DNA of 64,000 nt. It comes from Rotaria macrura (lineage: Eukaryota > Rotifera > Eurotatoria > Philodinida > Philodinidae). The notes under the pieces were generated by a model. It had not been told where the DNA came from, searched no databases, and saw only the letters and a program-made list of their open reading frames with translations. Position numbers and translations under genes: made by a program. The stretch's first letter is position 1, and each line of letters starts with the position of its first letter. Where the stretch lies: NCBI GenBank assembly GCA_900239685.1, contig OENT01000005.1:422332-486331 (forward strand), in the 5' to 3' direction. Shown in pieces: positions 11,731 to 23,960 of this stretch.

Positions 11731-12055
11731 CTCAGGTCGACGATTACAGACTTCGTATACGCTCCCCAGACGACCGTAAACGGTCGTATTTTAGCGTTTT
11801 ACATGGTCCAGTATTACGGTCGTATATCGCCGTATCGTATACGGGCAAATACGATCGTATACGGAGAAATACGGTGGCATATGGAAACCGTTTACGGATT
11901 TTGTATACGAGGACCGTAAACGATCGTTTTTCTCTCCGTATATCGTCGTATTTCTCCGAATACGACATGGAGATATACGATCGTAATACTGGACCATGTA
12001 TTTTGCCGTATTCCTCCGTATACGGTCGTTTACGGCCGTGCTTGTTCGACCTGGG
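11731..12055. mobile_element. CGTA-word fold-back element, copy 4
   Basis: About 325 bp with ends CTCAGGTCGA and TCGACCTGGG. Long subterminal inverted arms: ACATGGTCCAGTATTACGGT near 11800 returns inverted near 11990. The CpG-rich words create open frames of 65-115 codons on both strands, which are by-products of the repeat and not genes. No TA flank at the left end. Confidence 0.75.
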
Positions 12056-12879
12056 TTGAGAACAAATCGAATGACTATTCGAAACTGATACAATGAATGA
12101 ATGCTAATTGGTAAATTTCATGATTATTAACAAGTTCGACGCTCAAGTTCGCCTGGTTTGGCATGCATGTCTGATCAAAATACAGGCTGATCATCGAATT
12201 TCAGCCATCAACCAGTTCAGGCTACTTCAAGCTGAAAAGGATTGGTCTTTTGGCAGCTACTGCATTTTCAGCGACATAATCATTTCTTACAACGAAGTAG
12301 AATCAGTTTTTTCTCTGAATAATACATACATTCAGATTGAGAAGTGATGACATTAGGCTTTTCACAAATCCCTCGCCGATTCGTGTAAGTTTGGAATCGA
12401 TTAGTGACACCAATGCAGTGTAAATAGGTATATCAACACATGCAGCTGAATGCACTTACCATATGCGGGCAATATATGTCCGTAAACGGCCGGAATACCA
12501 TGTCTTTAAACCTCTAAAACGCTTAAATCCGACCTGCATACGCATCATATTTTGCCGGAAATTCATTTCTTTTTTCATTATTTTATGAGGATTAATCTAA
12601 AAATAAGAATATTGAATAAATCAGAATAAAATTATTTCTCGAAAACAATTGTTCTAGTGACTATAATCTAACTAAACGAACTGCAGTAAACATATAAAAC
12701 GTTTATTTGTCATCATGGTTCTTTTAATTAAATCGAAATCGATAGACATAGATACATAATGTGTGTTAAAAAGTTTGAGATTAGAGTTCTTGTAGCAATG
12801 ATTCGAAATAAGATAGTAAATGATTTGTGTTAAAACTGCATATCATTGGAATATCATGGACATTAATTTAAAGGAAATT
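12056..12879. other. Spacer with a possible family fragment
   Basis: Noncoding. A short stretch at about 12470-12535 has CCGTAAACGGCCGG and ends CCGACCTG, so it may be a small decayed relative of the CGTA family. The rest shows nothing. Confidence 0.3.
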
Positions 12880-13125
12880 ATTCCATGCATACACAGGTCG
12901 AATATTTCGGAGACGAAACGACCTGTTCCAACATATTCCGATAATTTCATGGAAGTAATATTCCGGGAGAAAATTGTCTGGATTTTTTCCGATGATTTCC
13001 GTTTGGTTTTTGCTGGAAAGCATAGGAAGTTGGCAGCAATCCAACGGAAATATCCTGGCAATTTCCGACCGGAATACTGCTTCCATGTTCCAGCGATCTG
13101 CGCTGTTTTTCTGTAAGAGCTGGTG
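12880..13125. repeat. TTCCG-word repeat element
   Basis: About 245 bp dense in ATTCCG/CGGAAAT words in both orientations, beginning near a CAGGTCGA like the ends of the CGTA family. Long overlapping open frames on both strands (for example 12820-13116 + and 12868-13137 -) follow from the absence of TA-rich stops, not from coding. It looks like a sister family with a different internal word. Confidence 0.5.
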
Positions 13126-13466
13126 AGTTTCCCGCATCTTTACTGCAGGATCATGCGATGTGTTATTTGTCTATATAAATTGACTGCGGAATGTGAATAT
13201 ATAAGTGAAGATGAATGAAAATGTCAAATAATCTAGATTCAAATGTTGCATACATACGCTATTGTAAATTATGTAGTTTATCGTTCTTGATTTGCACCAA
13301 TCATTACACATCCTACGTTGTAACTCTTTTTAAATTCGTCATTTTTTGATTGTTTATAGCTGCATTGGAATGATGCGATACTGGCGCATGACTGCTTCTT
13401 TACATCAATGGGACTCGTATTCTAATAATCATGTTAGGAGTCCAATACACGAGAAAGGTGCATTCT

Positions 13467-13630
13467 CCAGGAGGAAGGTTCTCGACCACTTAAAATTACA
13501 TTAACTTCCCCTTGAACGGTCGTGTTAGTACCTAATTGCACCGTAATTCAGGTCCATCGTGTACGATCATATTCTCACCTTTTTTGAATCATACATCGAA
13601 CGATTATGTTCCGTATGTTTACATCTGCGG
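13467..13630. mobile_element. Truncated CGTA-word element related to copy 2
   Basis: It starts CCAGGAGGAAGG like copy 2 and follows the same order of segments (ACCGTAATT, GGTCCAT, TATTCTCACC) but is more decayed; a matching right terminus was not found, so it is probably a 5' fragment. Confidence 0.5.
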
Positions 13631-13746
13631 CAGGGGCGTCTGACCAACGTTACTACTTCAAATTCATTTCATTGAGCAATTAATGGCCACTCAGATTTTA
13701 AAATCCTTTGATGGCCAGTTTTCCCGAATGGCGAAAACCAGTTCTC

Positions 13747-13984
13747 TACACCGTAAAAACAATCTACAGAGCAATTAACAGAAAAAACGTTTTTGATAGA
13801 GTACTAAACAAAAAACCGGTTTATGCATTTGCAGTGGGGCTTAAATCCTTTTCCACTATATGGTGAAGATTATAAACGGTTTTCCCGTGTATGCTTTGGA
13901 AAATGGATTTAATCAGATATTTCAAAAACGGATAAAAGGGTTTATGCCCAGTTGCGAATTCATGAATCCTTTTTTTACAGTGTA
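13747..13984. repeat. Possible small MITE with TACAC(C/T)GTAAAAA ends
   Basis: About 238 bp between TACACCGTAAAAA and its near inverse TTTTTACAGTGTA. There is no clear target duplication at the flanks and no coding capacity. Confidence 0.4.
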
Positions 13985-15866
13985 CTCTCGTCCTGTTCTT
14001 GACTTATTAGAAAAATAACATATCCATGACTATTGTTTTTATCGAACAGCCATCGAATATGGTTGTTTTCGGCGTTCAAATAAATATTATTTATTCATAT
14101 TATGGGAGATTTCTTTTTGCATGGTTTCCATTTAGAGTTCTCTAAAAGATATATTTATAGAAATAATAGCTAACATTAAATGAATATCATTATATATTAA
14201 TGCAAGAAGATATATAAGATTATACAAAGATTTATGACCTCAAAAAGTTCAATATAAGAAAAGAACAATACTTTGTCTTATCAGTATTTGATAGAAATAG
14301 CTGAAGTAAAATTTGTAAGATCACATCAATTTTGTTTCGAATTTCATCGGACACAAATTGAATTAAAATTAGAGATTCGACTATACAGTGAGAGCCAACT
14401 TTTTTCTAAAAACAAAATTCGATCTTTCACAGATAAAATATTCTGAAGAAAATATATGGCTCTGTAATGATTGGAAAAAAGAAATAATTTTCCAGGATTT
14501 AATACTGTTGCACTTGACATATCGTCAGTAGGCGCCGTGCCCGAAGCAACTATCAAGCTTTAAGTCAGGAATGCGGCATATAATTACTAAGTGGGAAAAC
14601 GGAAGACTACTTATTGATCCTTGTTCCTAATTCGTATGAAGCCTAATTTTTCTTTTAAATAAGTTCTGCCACAAAAAGTTTAGGCTTTATAGTTGATTAT
14701 TAATTGAAAAACAATGGATTAGATAAAATCTATTTCCGTACACGCAAAAAAAAATTCGAAGATTTGCATATAGATTTTTATATGCAAACTCAATCAACAA
14801 TGGAATCGACAGTAAAAATCACTACTGGAAAATGCCTTCTTTTCACTATCGATTTTCTATGGATTCTTTCAATTTTCAATGTTAAGGTTTCATAGTGAAA
14901 CGTGTGTTGCTTGAAATTAGTTTGGAGTTCTCCGAGTGATTAAGAGAGTATTCTTCTACCGACACAATTATTTTAGGAAATATGATTTTGATTACGAGAA
15001 ATCAATTCATTTTACTAAAAGATCTAAGTATGATCAGAATAGTTCGCTTCTGATTGACGTATGACATCCAGGTAAATTATGTTTAGAGTGCATTATGCAA
15101 TATTCTAAATTAGTATTTGGATATGGTAGGGATTTTCTCACTGATGATCCCTCTATAAAGCTGTGCTCCCAACTACAAAATATACTTTCTTTTTCTTCTT
15201 TGAAATTGTATCCCTAAGATATGAGTTGTGGCCTCGTGGTGTTTTAGTCGATCTTTCCTTCTATACCTTGTTGCATCTATTAAAAGATCCTATTAAATAG
15301 TGATATGAAATTTGAATTTTACTGCTTTTTGCACGCTTTTGATTTACTTAAGTTCAAGAGGTTTGACTAATGAAAGAAAATTCTAGTTTTTTTGTCATGG
15401 TGCGCTAGATAATTATATGATACATATACTTCATTATATAGAAGAAGTCTTAGTTTCCAAATTAATCAATGTTCAATTTTCAGGTCATAAATCATCATGA
15501 AATAAATAATGACCTTGATGTTAACAACCTCTAATTATATGTTTTAATTGTTAGTATTCTTATTTTGGATTACTTAGATAGATGAATCAGAAATTATATT
15601 TCTATAGAATTTATTTCCATCATCAGTTTTCTTATTTCTCAACTTACCAGATAGTTGTTATTTCCTATCGTGTATACATAGACAAGAAAAAAAATTGAAA
15701 TTTGTATTAATATTTAACCGAAATTTTATCCTTTTCACGAAATCTGATTTATATATTATTAATAAAGAAAAAAAAGTGCAGATGCCAATGAAAAATAAAA
15801 AATAAGGAGATCGGAAGCACGCCATCTCCCTATGGTTTGAAGCTTCATTTGTATAGTTTCGAAAGT
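13985..15866. other. Intergenic, no gene seen
   Basis: About 1.9 kb of AT-rich sequence. Open frames of 60-70 codons occur on both strands (14344-14556 -, 14704-14895 +) but have no recognisable domains or splice context. Confidence 0.35.
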
Positions 15867-16049
15867 CTATTCAAAACGTTCATCATGATTATGGCTATCT
15901 GAATAATGATGATTTTCATATTTTGTAGAACGAAATTTACTGTGTTTTTGATGAGGGCGTCGGGCATCAGTCATCCTATGAAATGCGCAGATACATATCA
16001 TCGTAACAAATAAGAAAGTGACAAGATAATTTTGTATACGAATAATCAT
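15867..16049 (-). CDS. Possible small secreted histidine-rich peptide
   Basis: Open frame of 60 residues from the ATG at 16047-16049. The first about 29 residues look like a signal peptide: two basic or polar residues, a hydrophobic core (YLVTFLFVTMICICAF) and a small-residue end (TDA). The mature part would be basic and His-rich with HYSDSHNHDERF near the end. This is the layout of a small secreted or prepropeptide-type protein, but no family is recognised and the composition could be chance. No clear AATAAA lies close downstream. It may also be one exon of a longer gene. Confidence 0.35.
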   Translation of the reverse strand: MIIRIQNYLVTFLFVTMICICAFHRMTDARRPHQKHSKFRSTKYENHHYSDSHNHDERFE

Positions 16050-17751
16050 TTTCAATAATAATTGTCTTGGTAAAATCAAGGAATTTGAGATTTCAGGTAA
16101 CCTCGACGACTGATTTTTTTTACAGATAGTATTAAAACAAACATCTTTTCGAAAAGCGCTCGAGATTTATTCGATGCAAAAGATAATCAAGTTCAAACTC
16201 TTTCAGTGATCAATTTTCATGGCAGAAATAAATCAAAAGCAATTCGATATCAAAGACAACTTATTCTATCGTGTTTACAGATTGGTTTATACGAATATAT
16301 AATCAATTTTTTATTATTAATCTTCTTTATGTTATTCTCATTCGAATTTCAAGTCAAGTATCATCAAAATCCAGATAATCTTTTCTGTTTATAATCTTCA
16401 TGTTCCTATTAACATTTGTAGTACTAATAGAAAACTACTTGTGTTGACATGATGAATTGGGCTCTAGCAGCATGCATACATGCAAGCTATATGTGAAACG
16501 AAAGCTTCTTAATGAGAGACTTAATTAAAGTATATTTGACTTTCATGTAGAATAGTTCAACAAAAATAAATCCTATGATGTGCAATCATTCATTAGATGA
16601 ATCTATTTCATTTAATGAGGATTTATGTCATTTTATCTGTCATCCCATCACTAGAGCAATCTATTAATTAAAATATACATGTATTATTCCAATGCATCAG
16701 GACAGTCTACCACGGAAAAATCTGTCCAAAAGGTAGACTTCTTACTGTTAGGTTGAAGTCAAATCTCATTTATCTTCTGTCAATTATCACAAAAGGAAAA
16801 TTTTCGATTCTAGGTAATTTTAGACTTTGCAAAGTCACCTATCTCAAAAATTTCATCCCACATCTTTCTTACCTAGTATATAGTGAAAAATAAATCTTCA
16901 ATTTCATAATCGAAAACAATGTTGGTGAGTGAAAATTGTACATCCATCGAAACAGTGCCGGAATGAAACAGTTTTTAAAATGGTCGTAAAAAGAAATATT
17001 GAACTTTGGATTATTGGAGAAAGAATGATATCTGAATGGCTTTAGTAAAATGAATGTAGGTTATGGTGGGCTCTCGATGTCTCTTCCATGTGATATTTTG
17101 TGAGTTAAAAATAATTTCTTTGATTGCTATATGAATTAGGAACAGTTGTAGTGGATTTCGTAAATTAATTTATTACACAAAAGTCTTTATTCTTATGTGC
17201 TGCAAAGATTGAACTATTTTAAATTCTTGATGTGTGTAAAAATCAATTATAAATTCATTTGCCTTGATTATATCTTTAGATAAATCAGTCTACGTTGAAC
17301 TTAACAATGACACTAGGGAAATATTCAAAGAGAAGAATGGAAAAAGCAGTTCTTTTTTCATCTCACATTAAAATGGTATGTATAGAAACGACGCTAAACA
17401 TTCTTTTTTTAAACGAGGATTTACATACCCCTGTCGACAGCGATGCATGCAAAAGTATCATTGAAAGTTGGTGCTTGAAAGTATATTCTTCATCGACAGA
17501 TGTTGGAATAAACAAATGAAACAAAGTGTATATCATTCTGATTGAATCTTTTTTTTTTGTCTTTCTTTCTTTGTTTTTTTGCAGATAATCAAAAGAACAT
17601 TTGCCAAATAAAACAAGCAAAAGAAAAAAAAACATACATAATCATCAAAAAACTTATAATGATAGAAAATAAAAAAAAGAATCGAATTCTTGTTCTGTTT
17701 TTTTTTCATTTCAAGTTTTTCAAGAATTTTATATCTTATTGAATTTCGTTT
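16050..17751. other. Intergenic, no gene seen
   Basis: AT-rich sequence of 1.7 kb, very A/T-homopolymeric in the last 250 bp (17550-17750), which is the 3' flank of the calcium-sensor gene on the other strand. Confidence 0.35.
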
Positions 17752-19169
17752 TTAAGTAAAAGGAGATAACAGTTGACTAAGTAGTTCATTTTTGGATAGA
17801 GCCCGAACAAAATTGTCTTTTGTTATAAGTCCTTGCTCATTACAATGACATGAGCTTATAAAATGTTTGAGCAATTCAATCGATTCTAATTCATTTCCAT
17901 TTCCACCCAACATTCTTAATACATACTACAAATATTAAAAAAATACCAATTACAAAGTAATCAAAATCGTTCGAGCTCTCCACAAGATTTACTTTAGCCA
18001 TAATATCAATCTCAGATTGATCAATATAACCATTTTTATCGACATCTAGAAAAAATTTCAATCGTGTGATGTTACGATTTGCCTTCGAAAAATGTTTATT
18101 TGAAACGTTACCGTAAAGTTGGAAAGTATAATCAAGTTTTTCTTCCATTGTTCCTTTTGTTGTTAGTAGAAATCCAATGACGAATTCTCTGAAATCTATA
18201 AATAGATATAAAAAAGAATCATAAAACTATATTTTGCAGAAAAAACAAAAATAGATTCTAATTCTCTTACCAACTTTACCATCATTATCGGTATCAAAAG
18301 CTTGATATATAGCACTGACAACATGCTCAATTTTATCCATGTCACATGTACTTAAATCTTTATAACATTTTAACATATCCTTTTTTGTCATTTTTCCATT
18401 GGGACATCGAGACTAAAGAAAAAACAAAACAATTAGTTTTCCGTGACATGTATTCTATAGTTCGTTTTAAAGTTTCATCGACGACTAGAAGGAAAGAAAC
18501 TTTCATTCTGATCACTTTGTAAGTGTCGAAACATCTAGAAAACATCAATCTTTTGTCTTCGCTCTACTAATGAAAAACAGAGGGAAAAATTCAATCATTA
18601 GATAAAGGAAATTTTTCTCTATCTACTCCGCGGATTATACAAGTCGAATCTACAAGAGACAACTTCAATTTTTAAAGAGTAAAAAAACACCACAAATCAA
18701 TTTAGAACACATGATTTCGTATGTTACTTCAACCATGGAAAATACAAAACAATACCAACCCATACACTCCTAAGAAGTAAGTCATTATATTCTTTTTATT
18801 TTGGGGGTGGCAGGGAGAGGGGGGAGCGTATCTGAAAAGCCATTCTTTCTTTAACATTTACCATTGATTCAATACATGTCATGATATATTATTCGTAAAT
18901 CGATTAAAAAAGAAATAGGAAATTTAACTTCTCTGACTTAGTAAATCGCATACATAAAAATGGACGAGACAAAGAAAAGAAAAGCCTTTGGTGAAATTTC
19001 TTTTGCGTGCTGATTTGATATTAATAGAAATTATATTGTTTTTATTCTCTTTTCTTACCTTGAGCTCGCTATACCAACTTGCGATTTCGGAAGATTTCAT
19101 TCTTGTTTTACGTTTAATTAGAGCTGTTGTGGCGTCGTCCAGCGTCGCCGTATTGAAATGATTACCCAT
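17752..19169 (-). CDS. Neuronal calcium sensor (recoverin/NCS family) EF-hand protein
   Basis: Five exons in transcription order: 19169-19059, 18412-18271, 18195-18112, 18045-17993, 17925-17752; 187 residues, the usual NCS length. It starts MGNHF, a good N-myristoylation site; an upstream in-frame ATG at 19253 would hide that glycine, so I chose 19169. EF1 is degenerate with the CPNG motif (40-43) typical of the family. EF2 is canonical (loop D77-E88, DTDNDGKVDFRE) and so is EF3 (loop D113-E124, DVDKNGYIDQSE). EF4 (about 160-171) lacks the first Asp and is probably inactive. NCS proteins sense cytosolic calcium and use a myristoyl switch to bind membranes and partners such as channels, kinases or GPCR kinases. 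Which subfamily (NCS-1, hippocalcin, KChIP-like) is not decided. Intron 1 (646 bp) contains a G-rich tract near 18803-18830. Confidence 0.85.
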
Positions 19170-22100
19170 GAAAAGACCATTCACCGGTAGTAGTAATATG
19201 AAATCTTCAAATAAAATAGAAATACAGATAAATGCAATAGACATTCTGGACATTTTATGAGTGATTTTTTTTTATGTGAGAAATATTTGTTTTTCATTTT
19301 TCGTTTGAAGTACGTTTTCTTTTACAGTTATTATTTTTTTCGTTGACGTCATTCGTTGCATAGATTGGATTAATAATCGATGGGAGTATGATCGATATTA
19401 GTAATAAGTAAATATCAGCATGCTTGTCTTCTTCAAAATATAATTACGTGAAAATTACTTAGAAAAGTGATTTCATTCTTATAGGCAACTGCGTAAGTCA
19501 AAGGATTTTCTTTTGCTTTATGCATGATTATATAAGATAAATAGACAGGATGTGTTCCAAAGCAAATTGTTGCATGTTGGTTAAATAATTTCATCGAAAA
19601 CCAAAAAAAGAATCTACTGTTGTCGGTCTATTGGCTGTAGTGTGCTGAATTAAATTTAAACATGCAAATAAAAGTAAAAAATAAAATCCAAACACAAATA
19701 TTCATGGACGTATTAACCGATCGACTAAATTATTCAATGTTTTCGGATCTATTTAAATAAAATTGAGATTGTCGTGAAAAACAAAGTGCTCCGAAAGTTC
19801 TTCTTTGCAATGCGTTTTAAGTGTTTCTTTATGATTCACACGTAAGGAAAGATGCATCATTGTCGACAAGGTTTCCTTTCTCGTGTGGCAAAGTCTATGT
19901 ACTTTAATAAAAATAGAAAAGATTAATTCTATTCTTATGTCATGATAAGAATCCTTACGTACCAACTAAAAGTATCGATGATGAGCGTATTTGAATTTTT
20001 TAACCTCAGTAAAATTCTGACAGCTTTTTACAGAATGTTTTTCTAAATAGAATAACTAAACGTTATAGCCTACTGTCTTATGCCAAGGAATGTTCAGATG
20101 TTAGCGGAAAAGAAAAAAATAGAGTTTCCTCAATGAAGAAATAATCATTTCTTTTTTCTCATTCATGTTAACGTTTGCTGATAGAAGGAGTAAAAAAAAT
20201 AGGAACAAAAAACAGAAAAAAAATTCTATAATTCTTTGATGCAAACTTGTAATCAGGCAATGTTATGATGTTGCAGAAATTCTGACAGTAGCTTAAAAGC
20301 TAAATGTGAAAAATGTTGTGAACCAAAAAACAAAGCAGAAAAGCAAAATGGAAAATAAATTTGAATAATATACCATTTTTTCACATGATTTAGAACCAAT
20401 GATGATAGGCGAATGGTTTAATGGATTTCGATTAACAGCTCATCGGCATCCAAACAAATTTTAACACTTTGATCATGTTCTGGTTTTTATCTCACTTTTT
20501 AATTCTAATGAGTGATTTTTCTATTTGAAAGCACAGTTACTATCGTTCTGCGTTTGGTTTTTTTCTACAGCTGTGAGACCAGACACTTCGAGAAAAAAAA
20601 CTGAAAGAAACCTTGATAGATGAATGGAGAGAGAGATAGAGAAACAACCACCAAAGAGATGATGAGTATTCATCACCAAACATCATTTCTCGTTTCTACT
20701 AAACACCCACGTGTTCACTGCCGGAAACTGTCGAATGTGAGACAAGAGAGAAAGAATTAAGTGAGAAATGCATTAAACTATCTTTGTGTATCAGTTGGTG
20801 AATATTGAAATGAGGCTGCAAGGCATCATGAATAGCATATTCTTCACAAATATCAATTATGGTTTTACTATGATTCGATAACTTTATGTTCGTCGTCTTT
20901 ATATTCAAATATATATTAGCTATAATTTACATATTTTCTATTTTTCTCGCGATGAAATTCCATGATGACGGATACTGTCAGCTTGAATTAAGAAAGGTAT
21001 ACAGGTCATATCGCGGAACTGACTGCCAAAAATATCCTTCATCATAGTTATGAATAAGATTATGACGAGTAGTAGTATTTTTATTTATTTTGATCGTACT
21101 TGTGTAATATAGAAAAAAAACGAGCAGAATAGCACGTTGTCTGAGTAAACTTTCATCCTTAAAGACATTTTCTCTGTCCTTTCCTAGCTAAGCTAGTAGT
21201 TTACTTTAATTATATATTCGGAGAAAAAAGCAAGAGCTTTCAACTGGTGAATCTCTTTTCATACACTTAAAAACGAACCAATTATATATATATAGTTTGA
21301 ATGGTCGTGAAATAATATGCAATTGAATCCTAACATTTCTCACTCGTTTTTGCTCGTATACGTCATAGTTTTGAATATTTACAAACACGGTTGGATCACA
21401 GCTTTCATTCAACTCATTTTCTTTGTTCTTTGTTCTGTTTTGTCACTCGTTATACGTTTTTATGAACACAGCATGTTTGCTGAAAATCATAAATAAAAAA
21501 AATGAATCTCGCTGTAAATTAGAATGTCTACTTACAAGTCGTACGTTTATTTTCGCTTTCGTCTATTTTTATAATTACTAGACTAATCGTGAATATTCAT
21601 ACGTTTCCTTGAATATGCACATATATACATTGTATATTACTTTACTGCATACTGTTACAGTAATCGAAAGTACCTGTCGATTTAATGATTAGCACTTGAA
21701 AGCAAATAAAATCTTGCTTTGATGCGTCGTGTGAAACATGTGCACCTGTTTTCTAAGTGAAAAAAAATATCTATATCTATCAGTTGCATACCTGTTGATT
21801 TGAACAATAATTTATGATGCACAAATAAGAGACGAGCGAAAATGAGAAAGACTAACATCGAGCAACTCGATTCCATCTGTTACTCGATCCTAGATTATAT
21901 CGTGCATGACGTTTCTCAACATCTTTTGCACGCACATTGCGGATTAAATACAATTTAAATACACAAAACATACAAGATGTTTTCATGCTTTCGATACAGA
22001 AAATAAATGAAAGCAACAAAGAAAACATGAAATTTTTATAATAATAGACTAGTATGATGGAAATGTTTACTGACATATACGACTTGATCTACGCATGCTT

Positions 22101-23960
22101 GGAGAAAGAAAAAAAGCTGATTTTAAAATCTAAGTATTCAGTTGTTCTCCGAAAAAACAAATGTTTGGTCGATTAATAATTGACAAGACTCATTAATCTG
22201 GAGAACAACGCTCAAGCGAAGGAAAAAAAACTATGTTATTCAAAACTATTCATCTGGAAAAAGAATGATCTATTCTGGTGAATCAACTCCAAAATTTATG
22301 TATTAGTCAATCTCAGATAAAGTTGTACTTTTAAAACATTACTATTCTAAAGTATCAAAGATATTCAAGAGACCTTTGTCATCAATGCATCACAATTGAA
22401 CTATTCAGTACTTAAGAATAACAATACATACACTCAGACGTAAATTTTCCGTGGTACTACTAGTTTAAAATAATCGAATAGTTCAATTTAGAACTAGCCT
22501 GCTGTTTATAAACAGTCATAGAGACACGGAAAATTTTCATTTAGATTTTAAAATGCATAAGCATCTGAAGTACAACAATAAAGTTGTGACGCAGAAAGGT
22601 TCAGTTTGTCATCTGTGGCATACAATAAATTTCTAATGTTTCTAAGGTGAAGTTTTATTGAATTTCTCTAAAGTTACATCATTACAGCGCATGAAGACTT
22701 TTTCCAGGAAAAATGTTTTAGGTAAAAACGAGATACAGGTCTTTAAAGAGTAAAGAACATTTACACAGTACGACTTGTAGAGTTATCTAACTGACTTGGT
22801 GTAGCAATCTAATACTTAATGCATGGATGGAATGACTTTAGAAAAAGCCAACTTCTGCCTGTGTATAGTAACATGCTGTCATAGAATCCATTGTATCAAT
22901 AGTGTTAGAACATGGCTTTAAATCCCAAGATAAATTGCTTCAAAATACTAATGAAATTGGAACTGTACGATTATTATAAGTATTCTGAAATTTCGTATCA
23001 CGTTTCAGTGTCTACATTAATCATTTAAATGATGAAAAAATTGTGTGGAAGTAGCGAAGTTGATGAAAGCAATTGAATTACTAAGTAGTATGTTAGTGAC
23101 GGAAAAGTAGAGATGCCAAAAGATAGTTTTGTACAATATACACTATCGTCTTTAGATTTTAGATAAACATGCATGGATTTCAAAGAGTCAGATTAGGATC
23201 AGGCATTGTGCTAATTGTTAGTGTTAGTTGAATCCTTACATGAGAATGTCTTCTGTGGAAATCATGAGCCGAACTTTTAAAGATTCATAGATTTTACTAA
23301 GAGAATTTTCAACATACTAGATATTACTCACAGGAAATGTGAAAATTATTTTGAGAAAAAGAATTAAAATATTAAACATTTCTATGTAACATTTGAGGAT
23401 AACCATGATTTTATTCCAAGCGACAAGCTCAAAGTGTATATTTCAATGGGTTATATCACGTCGATTCGACCGATCTTTTGAAACTCTGTAGGCTCTATAT
23501 GTACATTCACAGATGTCACAGCATTATTTTTTAATTACTTTTTAGTCACCCGCTATTTTACTCATTTGAGGACAATACTTATTTTAAAATTCTGCTGTTT
23601 ATTACTACATAATTGCATATAATCTCGTTTGCTTGTTGCTTTTCATGATTTAGTTATACTGAACGGTCCATGTGTCTCTGTGATTATTAACTTAATTATA
23701 AAAATTATAAACAATCTGGAATTTTCTTCTTCCATTATTGGAACATTGTTTATAGCATACTAGGAGCACACGAGTTTAAATGAACAGTCTTTTATTATGA
23801 TGCAACTTAAAGTGTTGATTTTTTTGTACTATTGGCTTATGAGCAGATAAGTACAATCAAAGTAACTTAACCTTAAATATTATTTTTAACAAAAATTGTA
23901 TTATAACAGGCATAGATGAAAGACAATAGAAGAATGTTGTTAAAAAAAGCGAAATGATTT
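19170..23960. other. Gene-poor stretch
   Basis: 4.8 kb with no supported exon. It has many homopolymer runs and short open frames without domain features. A pair of inverted segments around 22390-22530 (TTGAACTATTC/GAATAGTTCAA and TTTTCCGTG/CACGGAAAA) could be a decayed MITE. Confidence 0.4.

Noticed and set aside
11712-12093. Overlapping open frames of 65-115 codons on both strands
   Set aside because: They arise from the CpG-rich, stop-poor CGTA element; composition is dominated by repeated RIR/YDR words and shows no domain.
12820-13137. Three overlapping frames of about 72-98 codons
   Set aside because: They lie over the TTCCG-word repeat and read open on both strands, as expected of a low-stop repeat.
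19170-19253. Upstream in-frame ATG that would add 28 residues to the calcium sensor
   Set aside because: The MGNHF start at 19169 fits the myristoylated N-terminus of NCS proteins and gives the family length; the extension looks like a chance hydrophobic stretch.
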